From NCBI GenBank assembly GCA_012274165.1, contig JAAPAA010000024.1, positions 1 through 11,351 on the forward strand: DNA of 11,351 nt. The letters run 5' to 3'. This DNA is from Thiobacillaceae bacterium. GTDB lineage: Bacteria; Pseudomonadota; Gammaproteobacteria; Burkholderiales; Thiobacillaceae. Below the pieces are notes generated by a model. That model was not told where the DNA came from. It did not search any database and saw only the letters and a program-made list of their open reading frames with translations. Below, piece by piece: positions 1-5,872 of the stretch (positions are counted from its first letter, which is position 1; each line of letters opens with the position of its first letter). The translations under genes were made by a program, and so were the position numbers.

Positions 1-362
1 ACGCACAGGTCGTCGGCGAGAATCAAAAGCTCGACGCGGCGATGGTGCTGCTGACGATCGCGATCTCGGGCGGGCCGTTCATCGGTCTGCTCGGCACGGT
101 GATCGGGGTGATGACCGTGTTCGGCGGCGTCGCGATGGCAGGCGACGTCAACGTCAACGCCATCGCGCCGGGTATCGCGGCGGCGCTGCTGGCGACGATC
201 GCCGGTCTCGCGGCGGCGATCCCCTCGCTATTCGGATACAATTACCTGAACGGCCGGATCACCAAGCTGGCCGACGACATGCGTGTGTTCGTCGACCGGC
301 TGATCACGCGCCTCGCCGAGATGCAGCACGATCGCTCGGAGCTCGCGCGGGCGGCGGAATAA
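1..362 (+). CDS. exbB: ExbB/TolQ/MotA-family proton channel, C-terminal part
   Basis: This is the 3' end of a gene that begins before the window; 119 residues are visible, read in frame from base 3 to a TAA at 360-362. In this family, ExbB pentamers in the inner membrane surround an ExbD dimer and use proton flow to drive TonB. Two hydrophobic segments are visible: one around GGPFIGLLGTVIGVM and one around APGIAAALLATIAGLAAAIP followed by the YN pair. Both are signature stretches of transmembrane helices 2 and 3 in ExbB/TolQ. The last 40 or so residues are a charged cytoplasmic tail (residues such as RITKLADDMR). It is followed after 24 bases by exbD, then by a TonB-like gene, which favours ExbB over TolQ or MotA. 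The N-terminus, TM1 and start are not in the window. Confidence 0.9.
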   Translation, partial: AQVVGENQKLDAAMVLLTIAISGGPFIGLLGTVIGVMTVFGGVAMAGDVNVNAIAPGIAAALLATIAGLAAAIPSLFGYNYLNGRITKLADDMRVFVDRLITRLAEMQHDRSELARAAE

Positions 363-386
363 GCGGCGGAAGAGGGAGCCAGGACG

Positions 387-791
387 ATGCAGGCAGGTGG
401 CGGCCGCAAGGCCTATGACGACATCAACATCACGCCGATGCTCGATCTGGCGTATGTGCTGCTGGTCATTTTCATCATCATGACGACAGCTTCGGTGCAG
501 GGCATCAAGGTCAACTTGCCCAAGGCCAGCAATACGCCGAGCCTGGCCAAGCCCAAAACCAAGGCGGTCACCATCGACGCGGCCGGACAGATTTATCTTG
601 ATACCTATCCGGTCAGCATGGCCGAACTGGAAAGCCGCCTGCGCAGCTTCAAGGCGATCACGCCGGATTTGCCGGTGGTGATCAAGGGCGATTCCAAGAT
701 TGCGTATGAAAAAGTGATCGACGTGATGGATTTGTGCGGCCGCCTGGATATTACGCAGCTGGGTTTGGTGACCGCCAAGCAGCCGAAGTAA
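387..791 (+). CDS. exbD: ExbD-family biopolymer transport protein
   Basis: A 134-residue protein, the usual ExbD size. ExbD is the inner-membrane partner of ExbB; a dimer of its single helix sits inside the ExbB pore and carries protons on one essential Asp. The sequence shows a short cytoplasmic N-terminus, the hallmark INITPMLD motif at residues 13-20, and a hydrophobic helix at about 19-38 (LDLAYVLLVIFIIM). Asp20 occupies the position of the protonatable Asp. The rest (about 40-134) is the periplasmic domain, including the family-typical VVIKGDSKIAYEKVIDVMD stretch near 93-111. Purine-rich ribosome-binding sequence (GAGGGAG and AGGACG) precedes the ATG. The gene lies 24 bases after exbB and 12 bases before the TonB-like gene, so all three are surely co-transcribed. 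Confidence 0.93.
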   Translation: MQAGGGRKAYDDINITPMLDLAYVLLVIFIIMTTASVQGIKVNLPKASNTPSLAKPKTKAVTIDAAGQIYLDTYPVSMAELESRLRSFKAITPDLPVVIKGDSKIAYEKVIDVMDLCGRLDITQLGLVTAKQPK

Positions 792-803
792 GCCAGCGTA
801 TCC

Positions 804-1448
804 ATGCCGACTCACAAGCGATCCTTGCGCAGCCGTTTGCCGCTTATCGGCGGCCTGCTGTTCATGGCGATTTTTACTGCCGGGGTGATCTGGATGGTGA
901 TGGGGTTCATCAACGATTCGGGTCAACCGAAGCCCCACATGATCCAGACGATTTCCCTGGTTCAACCGCCGCCTCCCAAGCCGCCGGAAGAAAAGCCGCC
1001 GGAGCCGGAAAAAATCGAGCAGCCGAAAGAAGCAATCAAGCTGGACCAACCGCAGCCGACGCCGCCCGATGCGCCCCCGCCGCCTGCGGGCGGCATCCCC
1101 GATGGGCCGGCCGGCGGGATGGCGACCGATCTGGCAGCGGGCAGTGGTATCGGCATCGGCGGCGGCCCGGTGGGCGACGAGCGGCGCAACTGGTATTCGC
1201 GCCTGATTTCGCGCCAGCTGGAAGACGACCTGAAACGCGCCAAGCGCTTGCAGGGCAAGGATTACCAGGTGTCGGCGCAAATCTGGTTCAACCCGGCGGG
1301 CGGCGTCAGCCGGGTGCTGATCGACAAGGGAACTGGCGACAGCGAACTGGATGAAGCGCTGCGTCAGGAAATTTTGCTGATCACGCTGCGTGAACCCATG
1401 CCGGGCGATCTTCCGCAACCGGTGCGCTTGCGCGTGGTGTCGCGCTGA
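804..1448 (+). CDS. TonB-like energy transducer (short, TonB C-terminal domain)
   Basis: A 214-residue inner-membrane-anchored periplasmic protein that probably carries ExbB-ExbD energy to an outer-membrane client. Layout: basic N-terminus (1-11), one transmembrane helix at about 12-36, a proline-rich stretch at about 54-94 with PPPPKPPEEKPPEPE, a glycine-rich hinge at about 95-124, and a C-terminal domain at about 127-214 of the TonB/TolA C-terminal type. This last begins RRNWYSRLISRQLEDDLKRA and contains the QIWFNPAGGVSRVLI strand pair followed by a helix. Differences from Escherichia coli TonB: the membrane helix has no His (E. coli has a Ser/His pair) and the proline linker is short. It starts 12 bases after exbD with only a weak ribosome binding site, suggesting translational coupling. 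TolA is an alternative name, but no tolB or pal is near. Confidence 0.85.
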   Translation: MPTHKRSLRSRLPLIGGLLFMAIFTAGVIWMVMGFINDSGQPKPHMIQTISLVQPPPPKPPEEKPPEPEKIEQPKEAIKLDQPQPTPPDAPPPPAGGIPDGPAGGMATDLAAGSGIGIGGGPVGDERRNWYSRLISRQLEDDLKRAKRLQGKDYQVSAQIWFNPAGGVSRVLIDKGTGDSELDEALRQEILLITLREPMPGDLPQPVRLRVVSR

Positions 1449-1497
1449 GTGTGCCTGGCTCTATCCAATTTCAAGAATGCATTTTGACGAGCGATGT

Positions 1498-3078
1498 ATG
1501 AATACGATGAAAATTAAAACCCTGGTGATGGCCCTGAGTCTGGCGCTGGCGGTGCCCGCTGCACACGCCGATGAGCGCGAGCAGCTGGAAGCGTTGCGGG
1601 CGACGACGCTGGCGATTGTCGATGCGCTGGTGGCCAAGGGCATCCTCACCGAAGAGGCGGCCAAAGACCTGCTCAAGCAGGCCAGGCAAACCGGCCAGGC
1701 GCAGGCCGTGGCCAACGCCAAGGCCGAGACGGCTGCGGGCGTGGTGCGGGTGCCCTATATCCCCGAAAACGTGAAGCGCGAGATTCGCGAGCAGATTCGT
1801 CAGGAAGTGGTGGCGCAGGCCAAGACCGAGCAGTGGGGCAATGTCAACGCGGTGCCGGAATGGGTCGATCGCCTGAAGTGGTCGGGTGATTTCAGGCTGC
1901 GCGCCCAGGGCAACTACTACGCAAACGGCAATGCGCCCGGTTGGGCTTTTCTATCTGAACCTTATGGACTGGGTAGCTCCATTCCTTATGATCCGATTAA
2001 CACCGAAACAGACAATCAACTGTTGCTGGTGCGGGCGCGTCTTGCGCTGGCGGCAAAAGTGACGGACGGGGTATCCGCCGGTTTCCGCATCACCACAGGC
2101 AACACGACCAATCCGGTTTCTACCAACCAGGCCTTGGGGAATGATTTCAATAAATATTCACTGGTGCTGGATCGGGCTTTTGTCAAAGCCCAACCGTGGG
2201 ACTGGCTGACCGTCTGGGGTGGCCGCATGCCCAATCCTTTTTTCAGCACCGACCTGGTGTGGGATGACGATCTAAATTTCGACGGTGTAGCGGCCACGTT
2301 CACCCCATGGGTACGTAGCGACAGCGATGCCAAGCCGTTCTTTACCGTGGGCGCATTCCCCTTGCAGGACGTGCAACCGTCTTCCATCAATCTGGCGGCC
2401 GATAAGTGGCTGTTCGCAGCGCAGGCCGGGCTGGACTGGAAAATGGATGCGGATACCCGCTGGCGCTTTGGTCTGACTTATTACGACTATCAGAACATTG
2501 CTGCGGTCGCAGACCCAAATGTCGACGGGTTTTATGACTATTCTGGCTCGGTATTAAATGCCAAACAGAAAGGCAATACGCGGTTTCAGGTGGCACCAAA
2601 TGAACCGTCGTATGCTGATCTTTATGGGCTGGCCGCCGATTACTCGCTGGTCAACCTGACCGCCACGGTGGATCTGGCGCAATTCGAACCGGTGCACGTG
2701 ATTCTGGATGGCGATGTGGTGAAAAACGTCGGCTATGACGCGGCCAAGGTGAATGGCCTGCTGGCATCTGGTCCGCAGCAAGCCAGGACGCTGGGCTGGC
2801 AGAGCAAGGTCACGGTGGGATGGCCATTGATCCAGAACCAGGGCGACTGGCAGGCCAGCCTGGGGTATCGCTATCTGGAACGCGATGCGGTGCTGGATGC
2901 GTTTGCCGATTCCGATTTCCGCCTGGGTGGAACCAATAGCAAGGGCTTCTTCATCGGCGGCCAATACGGCATCGACCGCAATACCTGGTTGACTGCACGA
3001 TGGCTGTCGGCGGACCAGATCGACGGCGACCCGTTCGGTGTCGATGTGCTGCAGGTGGATTTCAATGCCAGGTTCTGA
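1498..3078 (+). CDS. Outer-membrane beta-barrel porin-like protein with helical N-terminal extension
   Basis: A 526-residue exported protein. The start is placed at 1498 because a signal peptide follows at once: MNTMKIK, a hydrophobic core to residue 20 and an AHA-D cleavage site at 24/25. A second in-frame ATG at 1507 is also possible. Mature residues 25-75 form a charged helix with a GILTEEAAKDLLKQA segment, followed by GVVRVPYIPENVK at 81-93 and another charged helix to about 112. From about 125 to the end the pattern is amphipathic beta-strands rich in aromatic residues (GDFRLRAQGNYY, RWRFGLTYYDYQ, WQASLGYRYLERD). The final residue is Phe, the usual beta-barrel assembly signal. It resembles the 'putative porin' (Porin_5-like) families. 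Its place directly behind exbB-exbD-tonB, 49 bases after the TonB-like gene, suggests it is that motor's client. The substrate cannot be told from sequence. Confidence 0.82.
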   Translation: MNTMKIKTLVMALSLALAVPAAHADEREQLEALRATTLAIVDALVAKGILTEEAAKDLLKQARQTGQAQAVANAKAETAAGVVRVPYIPENVKREIREQIRQEVVAQAKTEQWGNVNAVPEWVDRLKWSGDFRLRAQGNYYANGNAPGWAFLSEPYGLGSSIPYDPINTETDNQLLLVRARLALAAKVTDGVSAGFRITTGNTTNPVSTNQALGNDFNKYSLVLDRAFVKAQPWDWLTVWGGRMPNPFFSTDLVWDDDLNFDGVAATFTPWVRSDSDAKPFFTVGAFPLQDVQPSSINLAADKWLFAAQAGLDWKMDADTRWRFGLTYYDYQNIAAVADPNVDGFYDYSGSVLNAKQKGNTRFQVAPNEPSYADLYGLAADYSLVNLTATVDLAQFEPVHVILDGDVVKNVGYDAAKVNGLLASGPQQARTLGWQSKVTVGWPLIQNQGDWQASLGYRYLERDAVLDAFADSDFRLGGTNSKGFFIGGQYGIDRNTWLTARWLSADQIDGDPFGVDVLQVDFNARF

Positions 3079-3859
3079 ACGGCGCAGCGCAAGTCCGCGG
3101 CTTGCGTGCTGGCTGCTGGCGGCGCTGCTGGCGAGCGGGCCGGGATGGGCTTTCGATATGGAGCGCGATGACTGGTTGCTGCCTGCGCCGTTGCCACTCG
3201 CGCCCGAAGCGCGCGTCCATTACGAGCCGATCGAGTTTTCCCGTATCAATCGAACGGCCAACGATCGCGAGCCGGTCTATGCCGAAGGCAAACAGAGCGA
3301 GTTGATTGCCGCCGCAGCGGGCAACGATCTCAAGCAGGTGGAAGCCTTGTTGAAGCAGGGCGTCAACCCCAATGCACGGGTCGATCAGTGGGGCGAAAAC
3401 GCGTTGATGCATGCGGTGTTGCTCGGCAATATCGACATGACGCGCATGCTGCTGGCAGCCGGGGCCAACCCGAACCTGAAGGGGCGCGGCTTTACCCCGC
3501 TGGGCATGGCCGCGTTGCGCGGACAGACCCGGATTGTGCGCATGCTGCTGAAGGCCGGTGCGGATGTCGACCTTAAAAGCAGCGACAGCAACACGCCGAT
3601 TATCGCCGCCACCCTCATGCATCGCACGGACACAGTGCACGAGCTGCTGGCGTATCAGCCCGACATGACGATCTGGAATCGCGAAGGCCGGGTCAGTCTG
3701 GGGATTGCTGTTCAGGAGGGTTACAGGGAGATCGTCGTGCAGATGCTGGAAGCAGGCACCGACCCCAACCTGCTGGATCGCAATGGCAATCGGCCGCTGT
3801 ACTGGGCGAAAGAGCATCAGGACATCGCGGTCATGCTGGTGAATCGGGGCGGCTTCTGA
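3065..3859 (+). CDS. Exported ankyrin-repeat protein
   Basis: A 264-residue protein from the ATG at 3065, chosen because AGGTGG lies 6 bases upstream and the N-terminus then reads as a signal peptide (basic RR, hydrophobic 13-24, likely cleavage after GWA at 29). The gene starts inside the porin gene and overlaps its end by 14 bases, a classic sign of translational coupling. After a linker (30-76) come five to six ankyrin repeats: about 78-105, 110-139, 142-171, 175-204, 208-237 and a half repeat 241-264. The clearest show the LLKAGADVD and LLAAGANPN turns and TPLGMAALRGQ helices. Ankyrin repeats bind partner proteins; with a signal peptide this one should act in the periplasm. Its coupling to the porin suggests it binds the porin, the TonB arm or the next gene's coiled coil. 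No enzyme domain is visible. Confidence 0.88.
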   Translation: MPGSERRSASPRLACWLLAALLASGPGWAFDMERDDWLLPAPLPLAPEARVHYEPIEFSRINRTANDREPVYAEGKQSELIAAAAGNDLKQVEALLKQGVNPNARVDQWGENALMHAVLLGNIDMTRMLLAAGANPNLKGRGFTPLGMAALRGQTRIVRMLLKAGADVDLKSSDSNTPIIAATLMHRTDTVHELLAYQPDMTIWNREGRVSLGIAVQEGYREIVVQMLEAGTDPNLLDRNGNRPLYWAKEHQDIAVMLVNRGGF

Positions 3860-3884
3860 TCGTGACGCCGCAGGGAGATACGCT

Positions 3885-4601
3885 GTGTTCAGTTTCTGGA
3901 ATTTAACGATGAATCAAATCACACAAAATTCAGCTGCATCGGCGAGAGCCGCGATGCCAACGCGTTCGGCTTTGCTGTCGCTGATCCTGCTGCTGTGCAT
4001 GGCCGGGGTCAGCCTGCATGCCGGGGCTAGCGATAAAAAAGCCGGGCGTGAACGCGAGGCCTTGCATCGCATGCAACAACAGCTTGCGCAGGCGCAAGGG
4101 CAAATCGCCACGCTGGAACAGGAGAGCGCCAGGCTGACCGAGGATCTGGGGAAATCCCAGGCGGCATCGAAAGCGGCAGAAGGCCAGTCGGCGAGCCTGC
4201 AACGTGAAGTCAAGGCGGGCAAGCAGCAGCAGTCGTCGCAGGCAAAGGAACTTGCGCTCGCCAAAGCAGAAGCAGGCGCCACCGCACAGCAGCTGGCCGA
4301 CACGCGCAAGCGTCTGGATGAGATGACTCGGGCGCTGCAACAGGCCACCACGGATAAAAACAATCTGCAAGCGCTCAAGAGCAGCAATGAGCGTGAGATC
4401 AGCGCTTGCGAAAACAAAAACCTGGCGCTCTACAAGGTAGGACGGTCGCTGATGGACCGCTTCGAACATAAAACCTGCGGCGAAACCCTGGCGCAAAGCG
4501 ATCCCTTTACCGGGATCAAGCAAGTGGAAACGGAAAATCTGCTGGAAGAATACCGGGACAAACTGGATGAGCAAAAGTTGATCAAGCCACCCGGCGGCTG
4601 A
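3885..4601 (+). CDS. Exported or membrane-anchored coiled-coil protein, function unknown
   Basis: A 238-residue protein read from a GTG at 3885, which has AGGGAG 7 bases upstream; the in-frame ATG at 3909 is an alternative with a poorer site. Residues 28-45 are a hydrophobic segment (RSALLSLILLLCMAGVSLHA) that works as a signal peptide or an anchor; Cys38 is not in a good lipobox. Residues about 53-170 are a long coiled coil rich in Gln, Ala, Glu and Lys. The C-terminal 64 residues form a separate small domain with two cysteines, Cys175 and Cys198, that could form a disulfide in the periplasm, and end in a charged helix and KPPGG. It follows the ankyrin gene by 25 bases and is the last gene of the operon. 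I do not recognise the family. Coiled coils of this kind often act as spacers or scaffolds across the periplasm; that role here is inference. Confidence 0.8.
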   Translation: MFSFWNLTMNQITQNSAASARAAMPTRSALLSLILLLCMAGVSLHAGASDKKAGREREALHRMQQQLAQAQGQIATLEQESARLTEDLGKSQAASKAAEGQSASLQREVKAGKQQQSSQAKELALAKAEAGATAQQLADTRKRLDEMTRALQQATTDKNNLQALKSSNEREISACENKNLALYKVGRSLMDRFEHKTCGETLAQSDPFTGIKQVETENLLEEYRDKLDEQKLIKPPGG

Positions 4602-4946
4602 AGCGCAAAGTTGCCGCTATGGTGAGCTGTAGAAGCTCGGACTTGATCTGCCAGCATGTGTCAGGTTTGCTTTGCCCGCTAGTCTAAATCGACCCCAAGC
4701 AAACAGTTCAGGTGCGAGCCATGAACTCCCGTTGTTCGGCCTGTCACTTGCACACTGCGACTGGCTGCTCTCGAATGTCTGTATTAAGGATCAGCCCCGA
4801 ACGAGCGCTACTGACCATGAGGAGACGGCCAAGGCAATAACCACGACTATCTGGTCTTCGAGCAAAAGCCGATACCCTACTGTCTGGGGAATGGGGAAAC
4901 GCATTGATTTTAATTGTGATCCTTGGATTCCTTATCGATCCGAAAG
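4602..4946. other. Gene-poor spacer after the porin operon
   Basis: About 345 bases with no gene I can support. It holds a weak 5-bp inverted repeat at 4624-4638 (GAGCT, 5-base loop, AGCTC) just after the operon, without a T run, so it is not a convincing terminator. An 8-bp perfect inverted repeat lies at 4665-4704 (GTTTGCTT and AAGCAAAC, 24-base loop). Base composition is more AT-rich than the operon before it. A reading frame from a TTG at 4672 runs rightward but codes nothing recognisable and ends inside the DUF3562-like gene on the other strand. The stretch may hold remnants of older genes. Confidence 0.5.
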
Positions 4947-5168
4947 CTATTCGCCCGTTCTTGAACTTGAATGTCGTAATTCGTCACGTACAGTTTTGGA
5001 AGTGAGCAGGATCAGGTATTCCTTGATTCGCGCTTCTGAACTCAGCCTTTCGAATGTCTCGGCGTAAATCCTGTTGACGACGTCCACCGGTCGATGCGTT
5101 TCGTCGGCCAGCGCCTGGATGGCACTGAGATGCGCCGGCTCCAGCTCGATATGATTTGAAGTTGCCAT
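4947..5168 (-). CDS. DUF3562-like small protein
   Basis: A 73-residue protein. The start at 5168 is preferred over a longer in-frame start at 5273 because a TATAAT promoter lies at 5202-5207, between the two, and because the upstream residues look non-coding. The core reads HLSAIQALADETHRPVDVVNRIYAETFERLSSEARIKEYLILLTSKTVRD in sense (residues about 10-60): an ALADET helix, a V..IY.E..ERL helix and an ARIKEYL..L helix. This pattern fits the DUF3562 family of short all-helical proteins of unknown function found in proteobacteria; I recall it from family knowledge and could not run a search. No signal peptide or membrane segment. It lies after the truncated GNAT gene on the same strand but seems to have its own promoter. 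Confidence 0.68.
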   Translation of the reverse strand: MATSNHIELEPAHLSAIQALADETHRPVDVVNRIYAETFERLSSEARIKEYLILLTSKTVRDELRHSSSRTGE

Positions 5169-5201
5169 GAAGTTACCCGCACAACCGACTAACTTTCCAC
5201 A

Positions 5202-5229
5202 ATTATAGACAACAATATTCTGTTTTAAA
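5202..5229 (-). promoter_or_regulatory. Sigma-70-like promoter of the DUF3562-like gene
   Basis: On the minus strand a perfect TATAAT (-10, plus-strand positions 5202-5207) is preceded after 16 bases by TTTAAA (5224-5229), which matches four of six bases of the -35 consensus. Transcription would begin near 5195, leaving a leader of about 27 bases before the ATG at 5168. This also argues against the longer start at 5273. Confidence 0.5.
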
Positions 5230-5285
5230 GGAAGTCTCTTGGCTACTGATTGCCAAGCACATTCGCATGCCATTCCCTGACCCGG

Positions 5286-5558
5286 TCAATCAGTGGTCTC
5301 TCCAGCGTCCACGGGTGTCACGACGATGAGGTGCACTCCCTGTTCCGGATCAAGCCTGCATACCCGCAGGGCATCGTCCAGCCCTGGATCATAGTCACCC
5401 TGCCCAAAACGAAAGTAGCGCGCGGAAACGGACAGGCCCTTGACGAAAGCAATCAGTCTTTGCGTGTCCGATTCAGTCAGCCGACGCAATGTCAGCACGG
5501 TGCCGTCGTCGGCTTTCCATGCTTTCAGAGGGTCCATTAGGTCTTTAATCGCATCCAT
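5286..5558 (-). CDS. GNAT-family acetyltransferase, N-terminal fragment
   Basis: A 90-residue reading frame that looks like the first half of a GNAT acetyltransferase. GNAT enzymes move an acetyl group from acetyl-CoA to an amine. Residues 18-35 (DGTVLTLRRLTESDTQRL) and 43-54 (SVSARYFRFGQG) match the start of the domain as found in stand-alone and Pat-like GNAT proteins, including the S.xSRYFRF-type motif. The frame then stops at TGA after VVTPVDAGETTD, before the acetyl-CoA binding motif (the Q/RxxGxG/A loop) and the C-terminal strands. Those parts are not visible in any frame of the 117 bases before the next gene. Whole relatives are about twice this length, so this is most likely a remnant. 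No clear ribosome binding site precedes the ATG. Activity is improbable. Confidence 0.55.
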   Translation of the reverse strand: MDAIKDLMDPLKAWKADDGTVLTLRRLTESDTQRLIAFVKGLSVSARYFRFGQGDYDPGLDDALRVCRLDPEQGVHLIVVTPVDAGETTD

Positions 5559-5825
5559 ACTTTTTGAATAGGTGGTTCGCCACCAGGTTGTTAAGTAATT
5601 ATGATTCTAGGAGGCATGCGGCCGCTATCGTGTTCTGCCGTTGAGAAATACAGAAGTCTGCCGTTCGGCGAGATTTCCTGCCTATGTCCAGTGGTCGGTT
5701 ACCGGACGGATAACCAAGTCGCGACCGACGAAATCAGCTTGAAAATGAATGGGGATGACGGGGATTCTAAAAGAAGAAGCGGATTCGACGACGTGCAGGT
5801 AACAGAGGGATTTCGAGGCAGTTAT
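5559..5825. other. Spacer between GNAT fragment and phosphoesterase 3' end
   Basis: No supported gene. An AGGAGG at 5609-5614 on the plus strand looks like a ribosome binding site, but the nearest ATG (5616) is one base away and no start lies at a useful distance. A plus-strand frame from 5601 runs into the phosphoesterase 3' end but reads as no known protein. Short AT-rich bits (TTAAGTAATTATGATTCTA at 5591-5609) may contain a promoter for the GNAT fragment, but no good hexamer pair was found. Confidence 0.4.
5571..5584. repeat. Short perfect hairpin upstream of the GNAT fragment
   Basis: GGTGG TTCG CCACC forms a 5-bp perfect stem with a 4-base loop, 12 bases before the minus-strand ATG at 5558. 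Read on the minus strand the loop is CGAA. There is no T run, so it is not a terminator. It sits where a ribosome binding site would be expected and could hide or replace it; this is only a suggestion. Confidence 0.4.
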
Positions 5826-5864
5826 CCGCGCGCGGTGGAATGCCCGTCGCGCGCGGGATGCCCG
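5826..5864. repeat. GC-rich inverted repeat and tandem repeat after the phosphoesterase gene
   Basis: A perfect 9-bp inverted repeat (CCGCGCGCG at 5826-5834, CGCGCGCGG at 5848-5856, 13-base loop) lies 16 bases past the stop codon of the minus-strand phosphoesterase. The same bases also form an imperfect tandem repeat: a GC run plus ATGCCCG at 5827-5846 and again at 5848-5864. The stem is strong but no T run follows on the minus strand, so it is not a standard intrinsic terminator. It may protect the 3' end of the message or aid Rho-dependent ending. Confidence 0.55.
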
Positions 5865-5872
5865 GAGGCGAC

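Noticed and set aside
228..1418. Long minus-strand frame opposite the exbB-exbD-tonB genes
   Set aside because: It lies antisense to three well-supported genes, is rich in Arg and His as expected for a mirror frame of GC-rich coding DNA, and matches nothing.
1390..1497. Earlier porin start at 1390
   Set aside because: It overlaps the TonB-like gene and puts a Cys/Trp-rich stretch before a perfect signal peptide that begins at 1498.
4672..5067. 131-codon plus-strand frame in the spacer after the porin operon
   Set aside because: It needs a TTG start without a clear ribosome binding site, has no recognisable product, and ends antisense to the better-supported DUF3562-like gene.
5169..5273. 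Longer start for the DUF3562-like gene
   Set aside because: The TATAAT promoter lies inside this stretch and the added residues do not resemble the family.
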